64,000 nt of DNA, taken from contig NZ_BAWW01000066.1 in assembly GCF_000875975.1 (NCBI RefSeq), positions 682,001-746,000 of the forward strand. Reading direction: 5' to 3'. Within the stretch, counting starts at the first letter, position 1. Each line of letters opens with the position of its first letter. Below the pieces are notes generated by a model. The model was not told the DNA's origin and did not search any database. It was given only the letters and a program-made list of their open reading frames with translations. The position numbers and the translations under genes are program-made. Below, one piece after another: positions 16,548 to 25,222 of the stretch. The stretch comes from Parachlamydia acanthamoebae (GTDB lineage Bacteria; Chlamydiota; Chlamydiia; Chlamydiales; Parachlamydiaceae).

Positions 16548-17582
16548 CTATTTAAAATGTCGCCTTGAACTGAGGATTTTCTGAATCGCCCCATCATCAT
16601 CTTCATCGTAGATATCACCAATAATTTCTTCAAAAATGGCTTCCATTGTGACAATTCCCTTTTTTGCGGTTCCAAGATAAATGATGCCCATATGGGTGTG
16701 TTTTTCTTGCAAAATACGTAGTGCTGTTAAAATAGGCGCACTTTCCTGCATCGCCACAATCGGTCTTGCTAAGGATGGCCAATTAGAGTTCCCTGATTTT
16801 TGGAATGCGAAAAATTCTTTCGAATTTAAGATCCCGATCACTTCTTCATCTTTTAGTATAGGAAGACGTGTATGTCCAGAAGAAATTACCGTTATAGCCA
16901 CATTCTCGATGGGATCTGCGATATTAACCGAAACAACGCTATCCCATTTAACCATAATTTCAGCCACACTGGTTTTTTCAATTTTAACAAGATTAACCAT
17001 ATATTGCTTATTAAGAGGAGATATTAGATTTTCCAAATCTAAAGAAGAAATTTCCTGATCTTCCGGAGCTGTATGTTTTTTAGGGAAAAGAGCAATGATT
17101 TGTTTGGTGGTCCACTCCAAAAGAATCACGGTGGGATAGAGGATGCGGCTTGCAAAATTTATCCAAGGGGCTGCAACAAAGGAGAAAGAGAGGGAGCGCC
17201 GGAGAGCCAATGTTTTAGGGACAAGCTCGCCAAGCACAACGCTGGCAAAAGTAAGGGGAAGGACAACTAATAAAATAGAAAGAAGCTCTGCGGAAGTTTC
17301 CTTTAATCCAAAATGATGAACGAGCCAAGGAGCGATCTTCTCCCCAGCTCCTGCACCACCGATCGCCGCGGCAAAAGCACCCACAAAAGAAATCCCTATT
17401 TGCATCACTGAAAGTGTGCGTTCCGGGTTTTCGCGCATCTCTAGCAGTAATTTTGCTTTCTCGTTACCTTGCCTAATCAAAGCCTTTAAAGAGGATTTAC
17501 TCACGGCGATAAAAGCCGCTTCCGATCCTGCTAGTAGGGCATTAATAAATAAACATATTCCAATAAAGAACAATTCCAACAT
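16548..17582 (-). CDS. CNNM/HlyC/CorC-family membrane protein with CBS domains
   Basis: A 344-residue protein of the DUF21-CBS class. The N-terminal DUF21 domain (about 1-165) has FFIGICLFINALLAGSEAAF, then MQIGISFVGAFAAAIGGAGAG and VVLGELVPKTLALRRS, all diagnostic. A CBS pair follows (VSVNIADPIENVAITVISSGHTRLP and IVAMQESAPILTALRILQ, ending GIVTMEAIFEEIIGDIYDEDDD). It lacks the CorC/HlyC C-terminal domain seen in longer members. Homologues are linked to magnesium, cobalt or sodium transport. Only six bases separate its start from the end of the epimerase gene upstream, so it may be read with the sugar genes, though a functional link is not evident. Confidence 0.85.
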   Translation of the reverse strand: MLELFFIGICLFINALLAGSEAAFIAVSKSSLKALIRQGNEKAKLLLEMRENPERTLSVMQIGISFVGAFAAAIGGAGAGEKIAPWLVHHFGLKETSAELLSILLVVLPLTFASVVLGELVPKTLALRRSLSFSFVAAPWINFASRILYPTVILLEWTTKQIIALFPKKHTAPEDQEISSLDLENLISPLNKQYMVNLVKIEKTSVAEIMVKWDSVVSVNIADPIENVAITVISSGHTRLPILKDEEVIGILNSKEFFAFQKSGNSNWPSLARPIVAMQESAPILTALRILQEKHTHMGIIYLGTAKKGIVTMEAIFEEIIGDIYDEDDDGAIQKILSSRRHFK

Positions 17583-17588
17583 AAGAAT

Positions 17589-18644
17589 TTAGCTCATTTT
17601 ATTGGTGTGTTTGGCCATTGTTGTTTCGATTAAAGCTAAATGCTCTTTTGTCCATTGCAAGGTCAAGGCAATGCCTTCTTCAAAAGTTGTTTTCGCTTTA
17701 AAACCCAATTGGAGGAATGATTTCTCGGGACATCCAAATCTTTTCCCCGAATTATCCCAAGATCTTTTAGGTAAATTTTGGGTAGGTGTTGGATTGCCAG
17801 TGAGTTTATTAATTGTTTCAGCCAAGGTGGAAATGGTGATCTCATTGCCGCTTGCCAAATTGTACACGTCTCCAGCTGTTCCATAAAGAGCACAATGCAT
17901 GAGTCCACGTGCAATGTCTTTGACATAGATGAAATCACGAGATGCATTTCCTCCATTTTCTAGAGGAAGAGCCTCTTGTTTTAAAGAGCGATAAATAAAC
18001 GTGGGAATCACATTGCGCCAAACTGTCGCAGGAGTTCCACGCCATTGACCCGCTCCTAAAATTTCACGTGGACCATAAACATTTTGAAAACGTGCTCTGA
18101 CGATCGGGCTTCCATGTTGTTTGACATAATACTTGGAATAGAATTCTCCAATGATTTTGGAAATGGAATAAGGACTATCCATATCCAGACTCACGGTATC
18201 AATTTCTTTTGAAGCATGGGCTTCATCGAACGTTTTCTCTGCAATCGCACATCCTGCCGCAGAATAAACCACTTTTTTTAAGGACGTAAAGCTTTTGATT
18301 TTTTCAAAGAGCTTTAAAGTCGTAAGCGTGTTGTTTTGGTGATCCGCTAGAGGATCATGAATCGAACTTTGATTGCCATGATAGGTTGCAAGATGAAAAA
18401 TAAAGGCATATTCATCTTGCAACTGGTCTAAAACATGATCATCTGCAATCGATCCTTCCGTAAAACTGACACGTGGATCTGTAGGGATATTCAATTTTTC
18501 TGCAGATAGCAAATTATCAACAATATGGACACTTGCGTGTGGAGACGTTGAGAGAATTTCATGGACGAGATTACTGCCCACGAATCCGGCTCCCCCTACA
18601 ATGAGAACTTTTTGATGATTAAATGCCTGATCAATGGTTTTCAT
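17589..18644 (-). CDS. NAD-dependent sugar epimerase/dehydratase (extended SDR), downstream copy
   Basis: A 351-residue extended short-chain dehydrogenase that works on nucleotide sugars. The Rossmann motif VLIVGGAGFVGSNLVHEIL, the FHLATYHGNQ region and the catalytic YSISKIIGEFYSKYY (YxxxK) are visible. Substrate-domain motifs include RFQNVYGPRE and SRDFIYVKDIARG. The gene overlaps the second epimerase by four bases (ATGA), so the two are translationally coupled. Both lie downstream of asparagine synthase on the same strand. The family includes UDP-glucose/UDP-glucuronate 4-epimerases and GDP-sugar dehydratases; the exact sugar cannot be read. A role in a surface glycan or LPS sugar is the likely use. 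Confidence 0.85.
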   Translation of the reverse strand: MKTIDQAFNHQKVLIVGGAGFVGSNLVHEILSTSPHASVHIVDNLLSAEKLNIPTDPRVSFTEGSIADDHVLDQLQDEYAFIFHLATYHGNQSSIHDPLADHQNNTLTTLKLFEKIKSFTSLKKVVYSAAGCAIAEKTFDEAHASKEIDTVSLDMDSPYSISKIIGEFYSKYYVKQHGSPIVRARFQNVYGPREILGAGQWRGTPATVWRNVIPTFIYRSLKQEALPLENGGNASRDFIYVKDIARGLMHCALYGTAGDVYNLASGNEITISTLAETINKLTGNPTPTQNLPKRSWDNSGKRFGCPEKSFLQLGFKAKTTFEEGIALTLQWTKEHLALIETTMAKHTNKMS

Positions 18645-19588
18645 GTATGACTCTTCTCTTCTAAACGTAGATGGGTAAAGGTTTGTGTGATCCCATGGAC
18701 CTTATACCATTCAATCGCAGCTTTGACGCCTTGACTCAGCGGTGTTGAGACTTTCCAGCTGAAATCCTGGTTTGTTTTAGTTGGATCGATCAAGATTGTG
18801 AAGACATCATCTGGATTTCGTTCTCTGACTTCCACTTCTTGGTCGAGTGTGATGTCAAGTGCTTTAACCGTTTCGTCAAACAGTTCTTTAATCGAGTAAT
18901 CGGATCCACTGGAGATATGATAATAACCTTTTTTTCCTTCTCCATTCAGAGCTTTTACAACCACTTGAACAAGATCATCGATGTAAATAAAATCTCGTCG
19001 TGTATTCATCACAAAACAAGCTTTTTGGGTGGTTAAGCGGTGAAAAAAAGTAGGCAAAGGTCCACTTAGATTGCGTGGGCCGTAAGCATTCGCTAAACGA
19101 AACGAAATAAAGTTAAGCCCTGAGAGCTCGATATAATGCTCTCCTGCCGTTTTGCTAATCGCGTAGCTGCTTCCGCATGATGAAATCGGATGATCGAGCG
19201 TAATCGGTTGCTCGGAAGGTTTTAAACCATAGCATAGGGCTGTTTGAAAATAAATCAAACGATCGACACCCGCTTTTTTGGCCGCTTGAGTCACATAAAT
19301 GGTTCCTAAGACGTTTGTTTGAGCATCCTCTTCCCAATTATCTGGATCTTTGTAAGCTGCAGCTGCATGAACCACTTTATCGGGAGAAAACATTTCAAAG
19401 ATCGAATCAACGAAGTGTTTATCCGCAATTGTGCCTTCAAAAACTTGTAAGTGGGGGTGTGGCTGTAAATTATCTCGACGACCCGTTTGGTAATTATCGA
19501 TAACAGCAACCTGATGACCGTTTTGCAGCAAGTGATCTGCTAGGTGGGATCCAATAAATCCAGCACCACCTGTGATGAGAACTTTCAT
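18641..19588 (-). CDS. NAD-dependent sugar epimerase/dehydratase (extended SDR), upstream copy
   Basis: A 315-residue extended SDR with VLITGGAGFIGSHLADHLL at the N-terminus, the VIDNYQTGRRDNL strand-2 motif of UDP-glucose 4-epimerase-like proteins and the catalytic YAISKTAGEHY. Substrate-side motifs are RLANAYGPRNLSGPLPTFF and RRDFIYIDDLVQV. It is only moderately similar to the downstream copy, so the pair look like ancient paralogues doing consecutive or alternative steps. The 3' end overlaps the downstream epimerase by four bases. Asparagine synthase ends about 38 bases upstream. An amino-sugar or uronic-acid branch of surface polysaccharide synthesis is plausible but not shown. Confidence 0.86.
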   Translation of the reverse strand: MKVLITGGAGFIGSHLADHLLQNGHQVAVIDNYQTGRRDNLQPHPHLQVFEGTIADKHFVDSIFEMFSPDKVVHAAAAYKDPDNWEEDAQTNVLGTIYVTQAAKKAGVDRLIYFQTALCYGLKPSEQPITLDHPISSCGSSYAISKTAGEHYIELSGLNFISFRLANAYGPRNLSGPLPTFFHRLTTQKACFVMNTRRDFIYIDDLVQVVVKALNGEGKKGYYHISSGSDYSIKELFDETVKALDITLDQEVEVRERNPDDVFTILIDPTKTNQDFSWKVSTPLSQGVKAAIEWYKVHGITQTFTHLRLEEKSHT

Positions 19589-19626
19589 GTGTGGCTTTTC
19601 CTTTCTTAAAAAGCATTAAATTAAGT

Positions 19627-21570
19627 TTATACTGACAGTGTAGTAAATGGTATTCTTTCTTCCGCATCTCGAACCATTTTTCTAAATTCGGGCGCTCTAT
19701 CGTGATAAAGCCTATGCCAAAGCTCGAGAGAAAGTAATCCCCAAATTTTCCTTCCAAATTTAGATTCGGAACCCAGATTTTTTAAGATACTTGTGGAATT
19801 AAAATAAGGGCGACTTTGCAAAGATTGGCTAGAGAAAATGTCGTGTGCAAAATCTTTTAAATCATTTTTTAACCAATGATTAAGAGGAACAGGGAAGCCC
19901 ATTTTATCTTTGCGATTAAGAATTCCTTGAGGAAGAACATGTTGCATCGTATTAATTAAGACTTTCTTCAGTGTGCCATCTTTAAATTTGATGTTCGAAG
20001 GCATTGTGGCAGCAAATTCAATCAAAGGATGGTCAAGAAAAGGGACACGGGACTCAATGCCATGTGCCATACTCATCCGATCTTCCACGTGGAGCAAAGC
20101 TCGTAGAAGCGTTTTAAAATCAAAATGCGTCATGGAATCAAAATAAGATTCTTTTGTGACATTTTTTCCATGAAAAACATTTTGAAATTCTTTAAATGGA
20201 GAATATGGGCCAAAACACTCCCATCGAATTTCGTCTTGCAATGAAGGTGCTCGGTTGATAAGTCTAAAATAGCGGCTATCAATATCCTCAAAAAGACCCT
20301 CTCTCCAAAATTCTTGTAGGAGAGGTTTATAATTTTTCAACGAAGCGAGATTAGGGATAATCGATTCATAAGTGACGATAAAATTTCCATTATCCATCGT
20401 TCCGTTAATTGCGGCCTTGATACATTGCTCAAAATAGGCAATTAGATAACGGGCATAACCACCAAAGATTTCATCGCCTCCTTGCCCCCCTAATACCACC
20501 TTACAATGTTGAGAAGCTAACTTAGCGACATGGTATTGAGGAAAAGAACCCGGTCCAGCAATGGGATAATCTAGATGATAAATAATCTGGTGGATCGTCT
20601 GTAAAAAGTCTTCACTCGTGATATTGACTTCGTGCAGTTCAATGTTGTTTTCTTTGGCGAGTAAACGGGCGTATTCGCTTTCGTCATACTCAGATCCCAG
20701 ATCAAATTTCCCATTAAACCCTTTCAGACCATTTTGAGAGCATTGTGCGGTCACTGCCGAAATAATCCCCGAGTCGATGCCTCCGCTAATGTATACCCCA
20801 ACCGGAACATCGCTTCTGCCATGAAGCTTGACAGAGTCTTCGATCAAATCTTTTAATTTTTCTTCAAAATATCGGGATGTGTGATCAAAATCTAGATCGT
20901 AATACACTTCCCAATACTTTGAAAAGACATGTTTTCCCTTTTCAACCGTCAAAGAATAAGCAGGAGGAAGTTCTTGGATATTCTTAAAGAGCGTTTTAGT
21001 CCCTAGAGAAAACTGAAAAACCAAATAATCTTGCAAGGCTTCTAAATTGGTCTCAATGGAAGGGAGAAAAGGGAGGAGAGCTTTTGCCTCCGAAGCAAAA
21101 TATAAGGTGTGATTTATCTCAGTAAAATAGAAGGGTTTTATTCCAAAGCGGTCGCGTGCGCAAAATAGTCTTTGATTGGTCTCATCCCAAATGGCAAAGG
21201 CAAACATTCCGCGTAAATGGTTGACACACTCTTTTCCCCATTTTTGATAAGCAGCAAGAATAGTTTCTGTATCAGAATGGGTTTTAAATGGATAATCTTT
21301 CAGCTCTGCCCTAAGTTCAAGATAATTATAGATTTCACCATTATAGCATATCGTGTTTCCATAACAATCCTGCATCGGCTGCAAGCCCATTTCAATATCG
21401 ATAATGTTGAGCCGGCGATGCGCAAATCCAATAAAACGGTTGGGGTGTTTCCAAATGCCTTCACCATCGGGTCCTCGATGCTTTTGCAAGCGATTCATGA
21501 CATCAAGATGGGCATGAAGATGAGGATAGGTGTTTTGCTTAATTTGGTGAATTCCTGCAATTCCACACAT
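19627..21570 (-). CDS. asnB: Asparagine synthase (glutamine-hydrolysing)
   Basis: A 647-residue class II glutamine amidotransferase. Cys2 of MCGIAGIH is the nucleophile of the N-terminal glutaminase domain, and RRLNIIDIEMGLQPM and CYNGEIYNYLELR also belong there. The C-terminal synthetase domain has the PP-loop SGGIDSGIISA, GGQGGDEIFGGYARY and MSMAHGIESRVPFLDHPLIE. The reaction is aspartate + glutamine + ATP to asparagine. In glycan gene clusters similar proteins amidate sugar carboxylates, and the two downstream SDR enzymes make that a real alternative. The start is fixed by the required Cys2. Confidence 0.9.
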   Translation of the reverse strand: MCGIAGIHQIKQNTYPHLHAHLDVMNRLQKHRGPDGEGIWKHPNRFIGFAHRRLNIIDIEMGLQPMQDCYGNTICYNGEIYNYLELRAELKDYPFKTHSDTETILAAYQKWGKECVNHLRGMFAFAIWDETNQRLFCARDRFGIKPFYFTEINHTLYFASEAKALLPFLPSIETNLEALQDYLVFQFSLGTKTLFKNIQELPPAYSLTVEKGKHVFSKYWEVYYDLDFDHTSRYFEEKLKDLIEDSVKLHGRSDVPVGVYISGGIDSGIISAVTAQCSQNGLKGFNGKFDLGSEYDESEYARLLAKENNIELHEVNITSEDFLQTIHQIIYHLDYPIAGPGSFPQYHVAKLASQHCKVVLGGQGGDEIFGGYARYLIAYFEQCIKAAINGTMDNGNFIVTYESIIPNLASLKNYKPLLQEFWREGLFEDIDSRYFRLINRAPSLQDEIRWECFGPYSPFKEFQNVFHGKNVTKESYFDSMTHFDFKTLLRALLHVEDRMSMAHGIESRVPFLDHPLIEFAATMPSNIKFKDGTLKKVLINTMQHVLPQGILNRKDKMGFPVPLNHWLKNDLKDFAHDIFSSQSLQSRPYFNSTSILKNLGSESKFGRKIWGLLSLELWHRLYHDRAPEFRKMVRDAEERIPFTTLSV

Positions 21571-21741
21571 GGAATTTCCCCTCTTGTAATACAGTTAAAG
21601 CCCAATTTAAGCATCAACTCAAAGACAATTAACAACTAATTGAGCGAAGAAGGATACTTTACAAGAAGAAAGATAAATAATAAAGGGGGATTTAAATGGT
21701 ATTCCGTTACGATTTTGCAGGTTTTTTCTTCAGCGTGGCTG

Positions 21742-22206
21742 TCATTCTGTTGAAGCAGGCTGAGGATGAGGTTGTGCAACACCAGGCTGAGATTTTGTGG
21801 ATTCGGAGTGATAAGAAGGAAAAGGTTGGGCTGCAATAGGGTGAGGTTGTTGAACGCCTAGTGCAGAGGTTGAAGTCGGGGAGTATTTATCAACGGTTTC
21901 GACGATGTCCTTTAAGTCATCCATTTTTTTTATTTTTGCTGGGTCTAAATTAAAGGCAGCCACAATTTGCGTAAACAATTGCTGTTTATGTTTTTGCATA
22001 TCTTCCGCGCTTAGTTTTGAGATAGCAATGTTGAGGAGGCTGTATAGTTCTTTCTTGTTAGCTTGGCTTGATTTTAAGGATTCAATGTCCTTAAAAATTT
22101 GAATCAGAAGATTATTTAGATGATTTTCATCTGCACTGATCTCTTTTTCATAAACTTCTGCTTTTTGAATATACGCATTAATATGTGAAGCCAATGTATT
22201 CATCAT
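21742..22206 (-). CDS. Small helical protein with Pro/Gln/His-rich tail, unknown
   Basis: About 154 residues, not recognised. Residues 1-110 are predicted helical and hydrophilic, with heptad-like runs (ASHINAYIQKAEVYEKEISA, LLNIAISKLSAEDMQKHKQQ). The last 45 residues are low-complexity (VQQPHPIAAQPFPSYHSEST and similar). Two adjacent ATGs follow GGGAGA; the first at 22206 is used here. An extension to 22221 (MHWEK) is possible. No signal peptide. It lies 171 bases upstream of asnB on the same strand but probably forms its own unit. The tail composition resembles linker segments of secreted chlamydial proteins, which is only suggestive. Confidence 0.5.
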   Translation of the reverse strand: MMNTLASHINAYIQKAEVYEKEISADENHLNNLLIQIFKDIESLKSSQANKKELYSLLNIAISKLSAEDMQKHKQQLFTQIVAAFNLDPAKIKKMDDLKDIVETVDKYSPTSTSALGVQQPHPIAAQPFPSYHSESTKSQPGVAQPHPQPASTE

Positions 22207-22221
22207 TTTCTCCCAATGCAT

Positions 22222-22587
22222 TTATTTTTAATTATACAAAAAAAACAATAAGTGAAAAGTGACTATTTAAATAAGTTGCATAGGCAAAAATAAAACCTTT
22301 TAATAGTTTCTGAAAACTATTGCGTAAGTACACTTATTTAAACAACTAAATATAATATGTTTGTGAATTTAAAAAAGTGATGATTCAGATCTAAATTTCC
22401 TAAATGTGATATCTACTACAAAATTTCAGGTTATGAAAACAGTCGTTACAAAGGCAATAAATTGTTATAATTCTTTTTCGTCTGTTTTCCCTTGTTGAAG
22501 CAATTTGGAAGGTTGAAATCCTTTTTGTTCAGATAAAAATTTATTTGAATTTATTTTTTCACTTAAGTTAATTAATAGGAGGCTTTA
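22222..22587. promoter_or_regulatory. Long divergent intergenic region upstream of the alpha/beta hydrolase
   Basis: A 366-base gene-free stretch between divergent genes, very AT-rich. A perfect TATAAT hexamer lies at 22466-22471 on the plus strand, but no convincing -35 element sits 17 bases upstream. The start of the downstream gene is well marked by AGGAGG just before the ATG at 22588. The leader would be over 100 bases if the TATAAT is real. No hairpin terminator or small gene could be supported. Confidence 0.35.
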
Positions 22588-23871
22588 ATGGATTGTTGTT
22601 CTTCAGAAAATCCGCTTTTTCATAGCACCCATCTTTCTTTGATGTGGTCCACCTATGCAGATTCACATGAAGGCAATGATTGTGATGACAAAGCAAGCAC
22701 AGATATAAATCTCCTTTATCATGAAGCCGGCTTAGAAGAAAGCCATACAAGTTTTTCTCTTACTAGACATATTGTATCAGCTAGATTAAACAACGGTGAA
22801 CGCTCGGATTTTGATTCTCCACCTCCTGGCCGTAACTACACATACATAGAGCCGAATGAAAATTTTGGTATAGCGAAAAAAACATATTTGATTGGTGATC
22901 GTGATTCCTTGAGTAAAAACCGTGAATTTTCATTAAAAACGCATATAGCAAAGATCGAATTTGTTTATTCCAAAGATAAAAGTCGTTCTGTTCGTCGGCC
23001 TAAAGGTCGAACGATATGGATGAAAGAGTTCGATAAATTTGATTTTAAAAAATTTTCTGATCGTAAAATTTTAGTGCTTATCCACGGATTCACTGTCGAT
23101 TACAACGGTGCATTAAAAACTTTAGGGAGGGTTGCTGAGAACATTGGGCATATTTATGATATTGTCATTGGTTATTTGTATCCAGCCTATGCAAAGCCGC
23201 ATGAATATGCCCGAGCTGAACAAAATGCGATATACGCCGGCAAAAAGCGCCTGCCACACATCATCGCATCTATACAATCGGTGGCTAAACATCTAGATAT
23301 TGCAGCTCACAGTATGGGAACTATTGTTGCAATGCATGCGTTAAATCAAGGCGCTATTCGCTACGTCAATAATCTCTTCTTCGCCGGCGGAGTCGTTGGT
23401 GAAAAAAATATCTTATGTGAAGGAGAAGAATGTAAAGCCTTTCCATATGCATTATCTAAAGTTGGAAAAATTTATGTGCTTTATTCTTGTAAAGATGAGA
23501 TATTACCTTGGTTGCGCTTCTTTCATTCTGAGCAACCCGCGGGACGTCTTGATAGTGCTGTTCAACAAATGCCCATTGCTAAAAATGTTTGCTTGATCAA
23601 TGCCACTTCTGTTGTCAAAAGCCATAGCGGCTATTTCAAATCAGAAGAAGTCTTTAAATTTTTTAAATTAGTAGCTCATCATAATGATCAGAATGCTCAG
23701 CTAGAAGGGGCTTATTTTTCTCTGACACCTAAAGGATTATCTTTTGTGGAGCGACCCATTATTTGTTCAAAAGGGACAAATGGTTTCATTACTGTAGGTC
23801 TCTTTTTTAAGAAAATGGCCAGCTTTAAACTCGGCCAAAAAGGTAAAGAACGGGATCAGAGAAAAGACTAG
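22588..23871 (+). CDS. Alpha/beta hydrolase (DUF900-like) with unrecognised N-terminal region
   Basis: A 427-residue protein. Residues 1-155 are unrecognised, with an early cysteine pair (MDCCSSEN). From about 158 it reads as an alpha/beta hydrolase of the DUF900-like group: KILVLIHGFTVDYNGAL (oxyanion-site HG at 166-167), then a helix rich in Arg/Glu, then IAAHSMGTIVAMHAL with the nucleophile elbow serine S242. Acid candidate D303 (YSCKDEI) and histidine H346 (KSHSGY) complete a triad in the right order. The last 75 residues are basic. No signal peptide is seen, so it acts in the cytoplasm or is exported by a specialised system. AGGAGG precedes the ATG by five bases. Substrate unknown; lipase, esterase or thioesterase activity is possible. 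Confidence 0.65.
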   Translation: MDCCSSENPLFHSTHLSLMWSTYADSHEGNDCDDKASTDINLLYHEAGLEESHTSFSLTRHIVSARLNNGERSDFDSPPPGRNYTYIEPNENFGIAKKTYLIGDRDSLSKNREFSLKTHIAKIEFVYSKDKSRSVRRPKGRTIWMKEFDKFDFKKFSDRKILVLIHGFTVDYNGALKTLGRVAENIGHIYDIVIGYLYPAYAKPHEYARAEQNAIYAGKKRLPHIIASIQSVAKHLDIAAHSMGTIVAMHALNQGAIRYVNNLFFAGGVVGEKNILCEGEECKAFPYALSKVGKIYVLYSCKDEILPWLRFFHSEQPAGRLDSAVQQMPIAKNVCLINATSVVKSHSGYFKSEEVFKFFKLVAHHNDQNAQLEGAYFSLTPKGLSFVERPIICSKGTNGFITVGLFFKKMASFKLGQKGKERDQRKD

Positions 23872-24325
23872 ATTATGTAACAGTGATTTAAGCTTCATTA
23901 GTTTCGTTGTAAATAGCTTCTAAAAAACTGAAAGCTTTGAAGCACAAAACATGTCCCATGGGGCCCGTTTATTCTAGCCCTTTGTCGAATCGGCGGATTC
24001 ACAATCCTGGCAAGATTTCGTCTGGTATCCGAAGAACCTATACGAGAGAAAAAATATGTCACCGATGTGGCATGGGTATATTCCTTCATCCAATTTCCTG
24101 AAGGCCTTGAATAACTCCGCACAGCTTGAGTTCTTTCCAATAGCAACTTCTCGATCAGGAATGAAGGTGTCGTTTAAAGCGATCATTACGGAGTGCCGAT
24201 TCCTCTATTTTTGAAAGACCCACTCGTTTGGTGGGTTTCAATTTTTAGGTAAATTTGACACTTTAAGATTTCGCTGATCTCTAAGGATTCAAGCAAAGGT
24301 TATTTGGTGATAAAGTTGCATATTC
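23872..24325. other. Gene-poor stretch of atypical composition
   Basis: 454 bases between the hydrolase gene and phzF. Between about 23940 and 24190 the sequence is noticeably less AT-rich than its surroundings. It contains short overlapping open frames in several registers (for example 23974-24186 minus, 70 codons, beginning MIALNDTFIPDREVAIG). None has a good ribosome site or a family I recognise. It may be the remnant of a transferred gene or a structured RNA. A terminator-like hairpin follows at 24214-24247. Confidence 0.35.
24214..24247 (+). terminator. Probable rho-independent terminator
   Basis: A stem ACCCAC (24218-24223) pairs with GTGGGT (24231-24236) around a seven-base loop, with extra weak pairs at the base, followed on the plus strand by TTTCAATTTTT. 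On the minus strand it could also end the phzF transcript, although the T-tract there is weaker. It is the only clear hairpin between the convergent hydrolase and phzF genes. Confidence 0.5.
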
Positions 24326-25222
24326 TTAAGGAAGTTTGAGCTGAGAGGCAAAAACATGCATCGCTTCTGCATGCAGCTTAACCTGCACGGGCTTTGTTTG
24401 CATGATCTCCAATTTCGCAAAACCAGGACGATGCATAAAATGTCCTTGTTCGACATGGATCCATTTTTGATCAGATTGAATGATTCTTTGGTCAAGAGCG
24501 TAGGCCGCTAATCCGCCTTGCATGGAACCTGTAAAAGGATCTTCAGGGACCCCAACAAGAGGAGCAAAGCCTCGCGCGTGGATGTGATTGTTTGTAGAAA
24601 AAGTTTCATGCGTTAAAAAACAAAAGACCACAATTTGATCTTTGCTAGCAAATTCAATTGCTTTTCGCGGATTCAAATTAATTTTTTCTAAGCATTTTAA
24701 ATTGCGCGCAGTCAAATAAAGGTATTGATTTGTTTTTTCTAGCATAGGAGCTTTAGATGCATCTATCAGCTCTTTTGAGATATCTAGTGCACGAAGAGTT
24801 TCTTCTAGGTTATAGGGAGATGACTCTAGTCGGATTTTGGGAGCATCGAAAATAAAATGCGGTGCCTGTTTTTTGGATAAATCAATTTCGACATCCAAAA
24901 TGCCAGCATTCGTTTCTATCGTGAAAAAATTTTTAGCTTCCGTGCAGCCATAAAGGCCTTCGTGGGCGATCGTATTTAATGCCCCTACAGTGGCATGTCC
25001 GCAAAATTTGATTTCATTCCCTGGAGGCGTAAAAAATCTTAAACGAAAATCAGCTTTTTCACTTTTTTGAATGAAGCCTGTTTCAGAAAGGTTCATTTCA
25101 CGGGCAATGTTTTTCATTTCGTTCTCATGCAGAGAATCTGCACCAATGACAGTGACGGTTGGATTGCCACCAAATAACGTATTTGTAAAAGAATCAGTGT
25201 GATGAATGGTATATGTACGCAT
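24326..25222 (-). CDS. PhzF-family isomerase/epimerase-like protein
   Basis: A 298-residue PhzF/diaminopimelate-epimerase-fold protein. Visible family motifs are HTDSFTNTLFGGNPTVTV at the N-terminus, NLSETGFI (with the glutamate used as acid/base in PhzF), RFFTPPGNEIKFCGHATVGA and, in the second half, ARGFAPLVGVPEDPFTGSMQGGLAAY. PhzF-type proteins isomerise or epimerise small acids. Only a few act in phenazine synthesis, so no such pathway is implied. It overlaps by one base with a YheO-like regulator gene upstream, so the two are transcribed together and the regulator probably controls this enzyme. The substrate is unknown. Confidence 0.85.
   Translation of the reverse strand: MRTYTIHHTDSFTNTLFGGNPTVTVIGADSLHENEMKNIAREMNLSETGFIQKSEKADFRLRFFTPPGNEIKFCGHATVGALNTIAHEGLYGCTEAKNFFTIETNAGILDVEIDLSKKQAPHFIFDAPKIRLESSPYNLEETLRALDISKELIDASKAPMLEKTNQYLYLTARNLKCLEKINLNPRKAIEFASKDQIVVFCFLTHETFSTNNHIHARGFAPLVGVPEDPFTGSMQGGLAAYALDQRIIQSDQKWIHVEQGHFMHRPGFAKLEIMQTKPVQVKLHAEAMHVFASQLKLP

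Noticed and set aside
21636-21836. 66-codon minus-strand frame downstream of the small helical protein
   Set aside because: It overlaps the end of that gene in another frame, has no ribosome site and no recognisable protein pattern.
23941-24190. Possible phage-type integrase fragment (plus-strand frame with a RIGGFTIL pattern)
   Set aside because: The resemblance is a few residues only and the following sequence does not continue the family pattern; kept as an unexplained stretch.
24326-25222. Phenazine biosynthesis pathway suggested by the PhzF name
   Set aside because: No other phenazine genes are present; PhzF-fold proteins are widespread enzymes of other pathways.
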